NCBI GenBank assembly: GCA_001773295.1
Contig: MEWG01000026.1
Span: 21,137-29,954, forward strand
Length of the DNA stretch: 8,818 nt
DNA from: a candidate division WWE3 bacterium RIFOXYD1_FULL_39_9
GTDB taxonomy: Bacteria > Patescibacteriota > WWE3 > UBA101185 > UBA10185
Direction of reading: 5' to 3'
Shown one piece after another: positions 1 through 5,933 of the stretch (its first letter is position 1; each line of letters starts with the position of its first letter). Below the pieces are notes generated by a model that did no database searches, was not told the DNA's origin, and saw only the letters and a program-made list of their open reading frames with translations. A program made the translations under genes and the position numbers.

Positions 1-911
1 AGAAATCGGGAGGAATTAGAAAATTTATGAACATTAATCTGCCGGTAATAACGGATTCAGGCGGTTTTCAAGCGATGTCGCTAGTAAGAAACAGCAAAAA
101 CGGAGGTTATTTTAATGAGAATGGTGTTGTTTTTAAGAATTTTAGAAATGGGCAGTTTTTAGAGCTAACCCCGGAAACCTGTATAGAGACTCAAATTAAA
201 ATAAAAAGTGACATCATTATGTGTCTGGATGATTGTACTGATCCTTCAGAACCTTTTGAGGAACAGGAAAAATCCGTGGAAAGAACAATTAGATGGGCAA
301 AAAGATGCAAAGATACTTTTGATAAATATGTTAATGAAACAACGTTTACTGATGATGAAAGACGACCGTTGATTTTTGGCATTATCCAAGGCGGCAATCA
401 TCCCGTGTTACGAAAAGAGTGCGCTGAGGCATTGATTAAAATGGATTTTGACGGTTACGCATACGGCGGGTGGCCGATGTATAAAGGTACTTTAATGGAA
501 GAGATTCTAAGTATAGTAGCTGATTCAATGCCCAAAGATAAACCAAAATACGCAATGGGGGTGGGCAAACCCGAAGACATCCAGAAATGCATAAAAATGG
601 GATATAACATGTTTGACTGCGTACTTCCGACCAGAGATGCCAGACACGAAAGATTGTACGTGTTTAATGGAAATGATATTTCAGCTGAGCCCGACAAATT
701 TTATGACTTTCTAAATATCGGTTCGGGAAAGTACAAACACGACACAACTGCTATCTCTGAGAATTGTGGCTGTCTCACGTGCCAAAAATATTTGCGCGCG
801 TATCTACACCATTTGTTCAAAGTAGGAGATCCTGCAGCTTATAGATTAGCCACGATTCACAATTTGTACTTTTACACACAATTAATGAGCTACTTTTCTA
901 GCGCTTCTTGA
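1..911 (+). CDS. tgt: tRNA-guanine transglycosylase, 5'-truncated by the window edge
   Basis: This enzyme exchanges guanine-34 in GUN-anticodon tRNAs for a 7-deazaguanine (preQ1 in most bacteria), in queuosine formation. The ATG at 27 is internal. The frame is open back to base 3, and codons 3-26 read KSGGIRKF, matching the family's GGLHKFM segment just before the DSGGFQ motif, so about 90 N-terminal residues lie outside the window. Counting from that Met: DSGGFQ at 10-15 (catalytic Asp10), LDDC at 67-70 (base-recognising Asp68), IIQGG at 119-123 (Gln121), nucleophile Asp197 in FDCVLPTR, and zinc ligands Cys247, Cys249, Cys252 and His278. Two oddities stand out. The substrate loop, normally GGLAVGE or GGLSVGE, reads GGWPMYKG (147-154). 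The protein also stops 16 residues after the zinc His, where relatives carry roughly 40 more than this. The stop TGA lies 22 bases inside the convergent band 7 gene. Family assignment is secure; exact substrate is not. Confidence 0.95.
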   Translation, partial: KSGGIRKFMNINLPVITDSGGFQAMSLVRNSKNGGYFNENGVVFKNFRNGQFLELTPETCIETQIKIKSDIIMCLDDCTDPSEPFEEQEKSVERTIRWAKRCKDTFDKYVNETTFTDDERRPLIFGIIQGGNHPVLRKECAEALIKMDFDGYAYGGWPMYKGTLMEEILSIVADSMPKDKPKYAMGVGKPEDIQKCIKMGYNMFDCVLPTRDARHERLYVFNGNDISAEPDKFYDFLNIGSGKYKHDTTAISENCGCLTCQKYLRAYLHHLFKVGDPAAYRLATIHNLYFYTQLMSYFSSAS

Positions 912-1840
912 ACAATACGCTCAGGCGCATGATATCTATTATTTCCTTTACCGGCCGCGCCATTAGCAATCTCTAATGCGTTTCTGTCTCCATACGGATA
1001 AATGATAATCATCGAACTTTCCTCTTTGCTCATCTCGTTTAATATTTGAAGCTCTCTTAACCTCAGTGCACTGCCGGACTTTGCTAATATGTCGCTTGCT
1101 TCAGATAGCTTTACTGCTACTGCAACTTCAGTGTCGGCTTGAATCTGTTTAGCTTCAGCTGCGCGTCTTTCCCTTGCTATAACAGCCAACTCTTCTACAA
1201 GTGACTGAGGAGTATCTATATCAGTGATTCTAACTGCGCGGACGTCAATTCCATAAACAATAGCACCATTATCAATTTGGTTCTTAAGTGATTCTGCAAT
1301 TTGGTCCCTCTCGCTTAACAATTCTTTAAGATCCATGCTTCCGATTGTATTTTTTAGCGCTTCAGTAGATAACCAGATCACTGATTGTCTGTAATTTTGT
1401 ACATCAATAATTGCTTTTCGTGGATCCTCGACCTTAAACTCGACTGCCGCAGTTACTTTTGTTGGTACATTGTCTTTTGTTAAGGTGGCTGTTGCTTCTA
1501 CTTGGTGCGTTTCAATTCTTGTGTCAACGATTGCAGCAACTGAATAAACAAACGGTGGAATTACAAAAAAACCCGGTCCTTTTATACCGACAAATGTTCC
1601 TAATCTTAAAAGAACCATTCTTTCCCATTCAGGAAGAATGTAGAACATTTTAGAGAAGATACCTGCTAACCATGCATTAAATATAAGCGTAGGTATCATC
1701 AACGGAGTCGATGAACCAAATATTCCAAAGGAAACAATTCCTGCTACACCTCCCAGTAAAACCGTGAACACAATAAAGAACACAACCCATCCGACAGTTC
1801 TAACAAAAGATTGAACTGCGCTTGTACTGTTGTACAACAT
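890..1840 (-). CDS. Stomatin-like SPFH/band 7 membrane protein (slipin type)
   Basis: A 316-residue membrane-anchored scaffold protein of the stomatin/prohibitin superfamily, which forms oligomers organising membrane domains and often supports membrane proteases. Two hydrophobic segments (about 15-42 and 45-69) form an N-terminal anchor, longer than the single segment or short hairpin usual in slipins. The band 7 core follows: EWERMVLLRLGTFVGIKGPG (71-90), IETHQVEATATLTKDNVP (109-126), VEDPRKA (137-143), LKELLSERDQI (171-181) and YGIDVRAVRITDID (196-209). An Ala/Glu-rich coiled coil (about 216-255, ERRAAEAKQIQADTE) and the LRELQ segment complete it. The start is supported by AAAGGAG four bases before the ATG. 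It is the last gene of the minus-strand group; its 3' end overlaps tgt. The usual partner NfeD is not adjacent; the upstream neighbour is an unknown membrane protein. Family is sure; specific role is unknown, so no symbol is given. Confidence 0.9.
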   Translation of the reverse strand: MLYNSTSAVQSFVRTVGWVVFFIVFTVLLGGVAGIVSFGIFGSSTPLMIPTLIFNAWLAGIFSKMFYILPEWERMVLLRLGTFVGIKGPGFFVIPPFVYSVAAIVDTRIETHQVEATATLTKDNVPTKVTAAVEFKVEDPRKAIIDVQNYRQSVIWLSTEALKNTIGSMDLKELLSERDQIAESLKNQIDNGAIVYGIDVRAVRITDIDTPQSLVEELAVIARERRAAEAKQIQADTEVAVAVKLSEASDILAKSGSALRLRELQILNEMSKEESSMIIIYPYGDRNALEIANGAAGKGNNRYHAPERIVQEALEK

Positions 1841-1844
1841 AAAA

Positions 1845-1851
1845 CTCCTTT
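1845..1851 (-). promoter_or_regulatory. Shine-Dalgarno of the band 7 gene
   Basis: The minus strand reads AAAGGAG, then TTTT, then the ATG at 1840. It is one of only three clear Shine-Dalgarno sites in the window and fixes the start of this gene. Confidence 0.75.
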
Positions 1852-1852
1852 C

Positions 1853-1876
1853 GCACTTAAGTGCCGGGCAACGCCC
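1853..1876 (-). promoter_or_regulatory. Two adjacent small inverted repeats before the band 7 gene
   Basis: In the 38-base gap between the 171-residue gene and the band 7 gene the minus strand carries GGGC-GTT-GCCC (1876-1866) and then, one base later, the perfect 12-base palindrome GCACTTAAGTGC (1864-1853). They end one base before the ribosome binding site. They could be RNA hairpins modulating translation or mRNA ends within the operon, or the palindrome could be a protein-binding site. No T-run follows, so neither looks like an intrinsic terminator. The repeats are directly visible; function is inferred. Confidence 0.4.
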
Positions 1877-1878
1877 AA

Positions 1879-2394
1879 TTATTTACTTTCAGACACGCTG
1901 TTAATGTAATCTCTCTGTGACTGGACCGTTCCTACCATAGTTCGGTAATCTATTGCTCTAAATTCACAATCATCCACTTCAGGTGTTTCAGTATTACAAA
2001 AGTAATTCAAATAATCTTCCATATTTTTTAGCTGCTCCCTTGTACGGTCGTATTCTTCTACATAAGCAACTAACTCTACGTACTCTTCGCTGGAAAAACA
2101 TTTATTGATGTAGATGTCGGATCTTTTAAGATAGTAATAATTTTCGCATTTCCCGGTGTTTTGAACTTTAACAGTTGTGTTATTTGTATTAACTGGTTTT
2201 TGCGTATTTGTCGATGTTTCATTCATCGATTCAAACATTTTTATGATTTCATCTGAGACAGTGCTTCCGGACGGAACCTTTTTGAAAAAAAAGTAACCGA
2301 TTGATGCGAATGTGATAAATAAGGTGAACAATCCAATCAAAACAAATGCTATTATCGCAACATCGGATATTCCTTTACCTTTAGTACTAAACAT
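1879..2394 (-). CDS. Unrecognised single-pass membrane protein with four cysteines
   Basis: A 171-residue protein I cannot assign to a family. A short N-terminus with lysines (MFSTKGKG) precedes one long hydrophobic segment (about 12-37) ending in FFFKK. A low-complexity Ser/Thr/Asn/Gln-rich linker follows (about 42-80), then an acidic, Tyr-rich domain with Cys83, Cys99, Cys133 and Cys143. The layout suggests a membrane-tethered domain outside the cytoplasm stabilised by up to two disulfides, but lysines on both sides of the segment leave topology open. It lies between rpmG (41-base gap) and the band 7 gene (38-base gap) on the same strand and is probably co-transcribed. No Shine-Dalgarno precedes the ATG at 2394; a TAATAT box sits 8 bases upstream of it, so a leaderless start is possible. 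Another ATG at 2398 is out of frame. The long open frame and coherent domain layout support a real gene. Confidence 0.75.
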   Translation of the reverse strand: MFSTKGKGISDVAIIAFVLIGLFTLFITFASIGYFFFKKVPSGSTVSDEIIKMFESMNETSTNTQKPVNTNNTTVKVQNTGKCENYYYLKRSDIYINKCFSSEEYVELVAYVEEYDRTREQLKNMEDYLNYFCNTETPEVDDCEFRAIDYRTMVGTVQSQRDYINSVSESK

Positions 2395-2435
2395 ACATTA
2401 TGATATTAGAACAAAATATAGATGAATTAAAGAGA

Positions 2436-2612
2436 TTAATGAAGTCTTTGAACTTCTTTATAAACCGTATGCTTTCTGAGCTTAGGGTTATACTTCTTCA
2501 ACTGGATCTTCTCGTTGGAGTTAATCTTATTCTTTTGTGTAATATAGGTTCTTTCACCGGTTTCGGTGCAGACAAGCCCCATAATATTTCGATTTCCCTT
2601 TTTCTTTGCCAT
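2436..2612 (-). CDS. rpmG: 50S ribosomal protein bL33
   Basis: A 58-residue basic protein of the large ribosomal subunit, near the E site. MAKKKGNRN at the start, then CTETGERTYITQKNK (15-29), EKIQLKKYNPKLRKHTVYKE (35-54) match bL33 closely. Of the four zinc-binding cysteines of the C+ form only Cys15 remains (CTET and NPKL replace the CxxC pairs), so this is a zinc-free C- type. I start it at the ATG at 2612 (MAKKK). The open frame extends to a TTG at 2621, but the added residues have no counterpart in the family. No Shine-Dalgarno is present; a good promoter ends 7 bases before the ATG. It is the first gene of the minus-strand group and diverges from leuS. The usual secE/nusG neighbours are absent. 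Confidence 0.93.
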   Translation of the reverse strand: MAKKKGNRNIMGLVCTETGERTYITQKNKINSNEKIQLKKYNPKLRKHTVYKEVQRLH

Positions 2613-2619
2613 GTGAAGC

Positions 2620-2648
2620 AATATATAATAAAATCAACTAAATTTCAA
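2620..2648 (-). promoter_or_regulatory. Probable rpmG promoter
   Basis: On the minus strand TTGAAA (2648-2643) is followed after exactly 17 bases by TATATT (2625-2620), 4/6 and 5/6 matches to the sigma-70 consensus. Only 7 bases separate the -10 box from the rpmG ATG, so transcription would begin at or next to the start codon, giving a leaderless or nearly leaderless mRNA. Confidence 0.55.
2624..2629 (+). promoter_or_regulatory. Candidate -10 box for leuS
   Basis: A perfect TATAAT lies 23 bases before the leuS ATG, predicting a short 5' leader of about 15-18 bases without a Shine-Dalgarno. A convincing -35 box is not seen at 17 bases upstream. The box overlaps the -10 box of the divergent rpmG promoter by two bases, so the two promoters probably compete. 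Confidence 0.4.
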
Positions 2649-2652
2649 CACT

Positions 2653-5085
2653 ATGATGAAAAGATACGATTTTAAAACATCTGAGGCCAAGTGGCGCGAA
2701 TATTGGTTCAACGACAACATCTATGAATCTGTAGATTTTTCCGAAAAGCCCAAAAAGTACATTTTAGCCGAGCTTCCCTATCCGTCAGGCAAATTCCTGC
2801 ACGTTGGCCATATGATGAGATATACGGTACCTGAAATATACTCGAGATTCCTGAGAATGCGTGGGTATAACGTGTTATTTCCAATGGGATGGGATTGTTT
2901 CGGACTTCCGCCCGAAACCTATGCTCAAAAGGAAGGTATTACGCCCCAGGAAGCTATAGAACAAGCCACTAAAGCTTATAAAATATCTATGATGGATATG
3001 GGGTACGCTATCGATTGGAACAGGGAAATTAATACCTCTGACCCCGAATACTACAAATGGACACAATATATGTTCCTGATACTTTGGCGAAGAGGACTCG
3101 CCAAACAACAAGAAATGCCCGTCTGGTGGTGTAATGAGCTTGGAGTGCTTGCTGATGAAGAGGTTTTACCTGCAAAGGATGGCAACGGAAGGGTTTCTGA
3201 AAGAGGAGGTTATCCTGTTCAGAGAAAAATGTTCAAACAGTGGGTTTTAGACATTCCGGCATATGCGGATAGACTCATTTCAGATCTGGATAAAGTAGAT
3301 TATGAGCCTTCGGTTAAGCTGGCCCAGAAAAACTGGATTGGGCGCAAGGAAGGTGCTCAGGTTAAGTTTGATATAGACGGTAACGAGGTCGAGGTATTTA
3401 CTACCAGACCAGATACACTTTTTGGTGTAACTTTTATAGCTTTATCCCCACAACATACATTAATTGACCAACTTTTAGACAAAATAGATAACAAACAGGA
3501 AGTACTTGATTACATTCAAAAGGCAGAAAGTCTCACCGATCTAGAAAGACAAACTAAGGAAAAAACGGGTGTAAAACTTAACGGGATTTATGCAAAACAC
3601 CCTTTGGATGCAACTAAAACTAACATTCCCGTCATGGTAGCTGATTACATTCTAACTGATTACGGTACGGGGGCTGTTATGGGCGTGCCTGCTCATGACG
3701 AGAGAGACCGCGAATTTGCCTCAAAATATGGTTTAGAGATTCTTGAGGTGGTGGAAAAACCCGCGGATTTTGATGCAAAAGCAGTATTTACCGGCGAAGG
3801 AACGATCATTAATTCCGGTGTTTACAACGGATTAAACTCCACTGACGCTCGATTAAAAATCGTAAATGATCTGGAAAAGTTAAATAAAGGGAGAAAGGCA
3901 ACAACTTACAAAGTCAGGCCTCAGATTTTCTCAAGACAGAGGTATTGGGGCGAGCCGATTCCATTAGTTTATAAACAGGATAACTCTATTGAAGCTGTTG
4001 CAGAAAAAGATCTTCCTGTGACACTGCCGGTAATGCGTGACTTTATTGTGGGATCGGACGGAACCAGCCCACTTGAAAAAAACACCGAATGGAACTCTGT
4101 AAATGATTCCACCGGCCAGCCAGCAAAAAGAGAAACGGACACTATGCCTACATGGGCAGGTTCAAACTGGTACTACATGCGCTACATTGATCCAAAAAAC
4201 GATAAAGCTCCGGCTGATATCGAAAAGTTAAAGTACTGGATGCCTATTGATATGTATTTTGGGGATGCGGGACACACAACTGCTCACCTACTCTACTCAA
4301 GATTTTGGTTTAAAGTGCTATTCGATGAAGGTGTTGTTCCCTTAGATGAGCCGTACATGTACAGAATGAGCGGAGGCATGCTTCTAGGCCCGGACGGAGG
4401 CAAGATGTCCAAGTCCAGAGGCAATGTCATTAACCCTAAGGACGAACTTGAAAAATACGGCGCTGATGCTCTAAGAACGTATCTGGCGTTCATTGGACCG
4501 TATGAGGAAACCTATCCATGGAATCCAAGAGGTCTGGAGGCGTGCAGTAAGCTTGTCCAAAAGATTTACGACTTAAAAATAAAAGTAAGTGATGCGGCCA
4601 TTGCCGACGAAACATCAAAATTACTGAATAAAATGATTAAAAACATGACCGATATGATGGACGAGCTAAAAATGAATACTTCGGTCAGCGAGATCATGAT
4701 TTTTGTTAATCATCTACCTAAATTAGAATCTATTAATAAAGAGGTATGGGAAAAGTTCCTGCTTGTTATAGCGCCATTTATGCCGTTTATTGCTGAAGAA
4801 CTTTGGCAGGAATTTCATGGCTATACTAAATGGAACAAAGAAAACAGCATTCATTTACAAAGTTGGCCATCTTTTGACTTATCCCTTCTGGATGAAAAGG
4901 TTAGCGAAATACCTGTACAAATTAACGGTAAGTTAAGATCAGAGATACCGGTTACTCCCGATGATAACGAACAGACCATAAGAACCAAGGTTCTACAAAA
5001 TGAAAAGCTGATAAAACATATGGATGGCAAAGAGATTAAGAAGCTAATATACATCAAAGACAAGATCGTAAACGTGATTATTTAA
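2653..5085 (+). CDS. leuS: Leucyl-tRNA synthetase
   Basis: A class I aminoacyl-tRNA synthetase of 810 residues charging tRNA-Leu in the cytoplasm. The HIGH motif is HVGH (50-53) after LPYPSGKF. The zinc-1 region keeps CNELGVLADEEV (160-171) and SERGGYPV. The CP1 editing domain is present and looks active: TTRPDTLFGVT (250-260) and GTGAVMGVPAHDERDREF (338-355) with the conserved aspartates. The catalytic DTMPTWAGSNWYYMRY spans 496-511, KMSKS is at 584-588, and the C-terminal domain ends in the typical VQINGKLR...IVNVII. It lacks the roughly 45-residue insertion that E. coli carries before KMSKS, part of why it is shorter than the usual 800-880. One motif is unusual: the family's GGxEHAxLHLLYARF reads GDAGHTTAHLLYSRF (537-551). 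There is no Shine-Dalgarno before MMKRYDF, so Met1 and Met2 (2656) are both possible starts. Complete and not frameshifted. Confidence 0.97.
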   Translation: MMKRYDFKTSEAKWREYWFNDNIYESVDFSEKPKKYILAELPYPSGKFLHVGHMMRYTVPEIYSRFLRMRGYNVLFPMGWDCFGLPPETYAQKEGITPQEAIEQATKAYKISMMDMGYAIDWNREINTSDPEYYKWTQYMFLILWRRGLAKQQEMPVWWCNELGVLADEEVLPAKDGNGRVSERGGYPVQRKMFKQWVLDIPAYADRLISDLDKVDYEPSVKLAQKNWIGRKEGAQVKFDIDGNEVEVFTTRPDTLFGVTFIALSPQHTLIDQLLDKIDNKQEVLDYIQKAESLTDLERQTKEKTGVKLNGIYAKHPLDATKTNIPVMVADYILTDYGTGAVMGVPAHDERDREFASKYGLEILEVVEKPADFDAKAVFTGEGTIINSGVYNGLNSTDARLKIVNDLEKLNKGRKATTYKVRPQIFSRQRYWGEPIPLVYKQDNSIEAVAEKDLPVTLPVMRDFIVGSDGTSPLEKNTEWNSVNDSTGQPAKRETDTMPTWAGSNWYYMRYIDPKNDKAPADIEKLKYWMPIDMYFGDAGHTTAHLLYSRFWFKVLFDEGVVPLDEPYMYRMSGGMLLGPDGGKMSKSRGNVINPKDELEKYGADALRTYLAFIGPYEETYPWNPRGLEACSKLVQKIYDLKIKVSDAAIADETSKLLNKMIKNMTDMMDELKMNTSVSEIMIFVNHLPKLESINKEVWEKFLLVIAPFMPFIAEELWQEFHGYTKWNKENSIHLQSWPSFDLSLLDEKVSEIPVQINGKLRSEIPVTPDDNEQTIRTKVLQNEKLIKHMDGKEIKKLIYIKDKIVNVII

Positions 5086-5143
5086 CTTTCTACCCCTCTT
5101 TCCCCTATTTAGCGCAAAAAGTAATCACATAGATCAAAAAGGG

Positions 5144-5149
5144 TATAAT
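5144..5149 (+). promoter_or_regulatory. -10 box before map
   Basis: A perfect TATAAT in the 74-base gap after leuS ends 10 bases before the map ATG, so the transcript would have almost no leader. A good -35 hexamer is not apparent at 17 bases upstream. The first part of the gap (about 5086-5110) is a pyrimidine-rich stretch without a hairpin, so no clear leuS terminator is seen. Confidence 0.5.
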
Positions 5150-5159
5150 GTAGACGACT

Positions 5160-5930
5160 ATGAATACAATAAAAACCAGGGAAGAAATTGAAATAATGCG
5201 CCGGGGCGGGAAAATACTTGGAGGCATGCTCACAGAACTAAGAGACATGTGCAAGATTGGCTTAGATATCTGGGAATTAGAAGAAAAGTTTATTCAGCAA
5301 TGTAAAAAAAGCGATGCTATACCGGCATGCAAAGGTTACACCTCTATGGGCTTTATGCCGCCATTTCCGACCGGACTTTGCATAAGTGTAAACGAACAGT
5401 CTGTTCACTGCTTTCCCATTAAAGGTAGAAAACTTAAAGACGGAGATCTAATCACTGCCGATACAGTTATTACCTATAAGGGCTTAAACGTCGACGCCGC
5501 TTTTACAGTCGGCGTAGGTAAAGTTTCAAGTTCCGATACTCGTCTTATGAAAGCCGCCAAGAGAGCATTACTTGAATCTATTGACCAGGTAAAAAACGGT
5601 GTAAGAGTCGGTAAAATATCAAATAAAATGCACAAAGTTGTAACCGAGTATGGTTTTGATGTCTTGCGCGATTACGCCGGACACGGAATTGGTAAAGAAA
5701 TGCATGATTTTCCAGAAATACCTTGTTACGGCAATGCGTCTGACGGACCGTTTCTTAAATCCGGAATGACTATCTGCATAGAAGCACTTGTTTGCGAGGG
5801 AAAACCTAAAATCAACTATAAAAGCGAATGGGAAACCGAGATGGCAGATAAAAAGAACTTTGTTCAATACGAACACACTGTGTTAGTTACCGATAACGGC
5901 TATGAGATAATCACTGATTTTGAGGTATAA
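5160..5930 (+). CDS. map: Methionine aminopeptidase, type I
   Basis: A cytosolic two-metal peptidase removing the initiator Met from nascent proteins with small second residues. At 256 residues it is the normal length for the short bacterial type. All five metal ligands align: Asp101 and Asp112 (spaced 11, as in E. coli), His175 in GHGIG, Glu208 in CIEAL and Glu239 in VQYEHTV. The second active-site His182 (MHDFPE) and His83 are also present. Small deviations are VHCFP for the usual VHGIP and IEA for IEP near the metal site; neither removes a ligand. No Shine-Dalgarno precedes the start; the -10 box 10 bases upstream points to a leaderless start. It heads a tight operon with an unknown membrane protein (3-base gap) and rarA. 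Confidence 0.96.
   Translation: MNTIKTREEIEIMRRGGKILGGMLTELRDMCKIGLDIWELEEKFIQQCKKSDAIPACKGYTSMGFMPPFPTGLCISVNEQSVHCFPIKGRKLKDGDLITADTVITYKGLNVDAAFTVGVGKVSSSDTRLMKAAKRALLESIDQVKNGVRVGKISNKMHKVVTEYGFDVLRDYAGHGIGKEMHDFPEIPCYGNASDGPFLKSGMTICIEALVCEGKPKINYKSEWETEMADKKNFVQYEHTVLVTDNGYEIITDFEV
5922..5925 (+). promoter_or_regulatory. Shine-Dalgarno of the 375-residue membrane protein
   Basis: GAGG inside the last codons of map lies 8 bases before the ATG at 5934. It supports this start over the second Met at 5943 and fits coupled translation from map. Confidence 0.5.
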
Positions 5931-5933
5931 TGC

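Noticed and set aside
909..930. UGA recoded as glycine, extending tgt past its TGA as in Gracilibacteria
   Set aside because: Read-through meets another TGA within a few codons and gives sequence unlike the missing TGT tail; no other gene in the window has an internal TGA.
2441..2456. GAAGT...ACTTC hairpin at the end of rpmG
   Set aside because: A 5-base stem within the rpmG coding sequence and no T-run on the minus strand; not a convincing terminator.
2400..2675. Plus-strand open frame of 91 codons
   Set aside because: It lies antisense to rpmG, which is a clear match to bL33, and runs into the leuS start in another frame; its sequence has no protein-like domain pattern.
5074..5128. Inverted repeat GTGATTA ... 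TAATCAC around the end of leuS as a possible terminator
   Set aside because: A 7-base stem with a 41-base loop and no following T-run; likely chance in AT-rich DNA.
5926..5931. Second TATAAT overlapping the map stop codon
   Set aside because: It ends only two bases before the next ATG, and the GAGG site and tiny gap fit coupled translation better than a promoter here.
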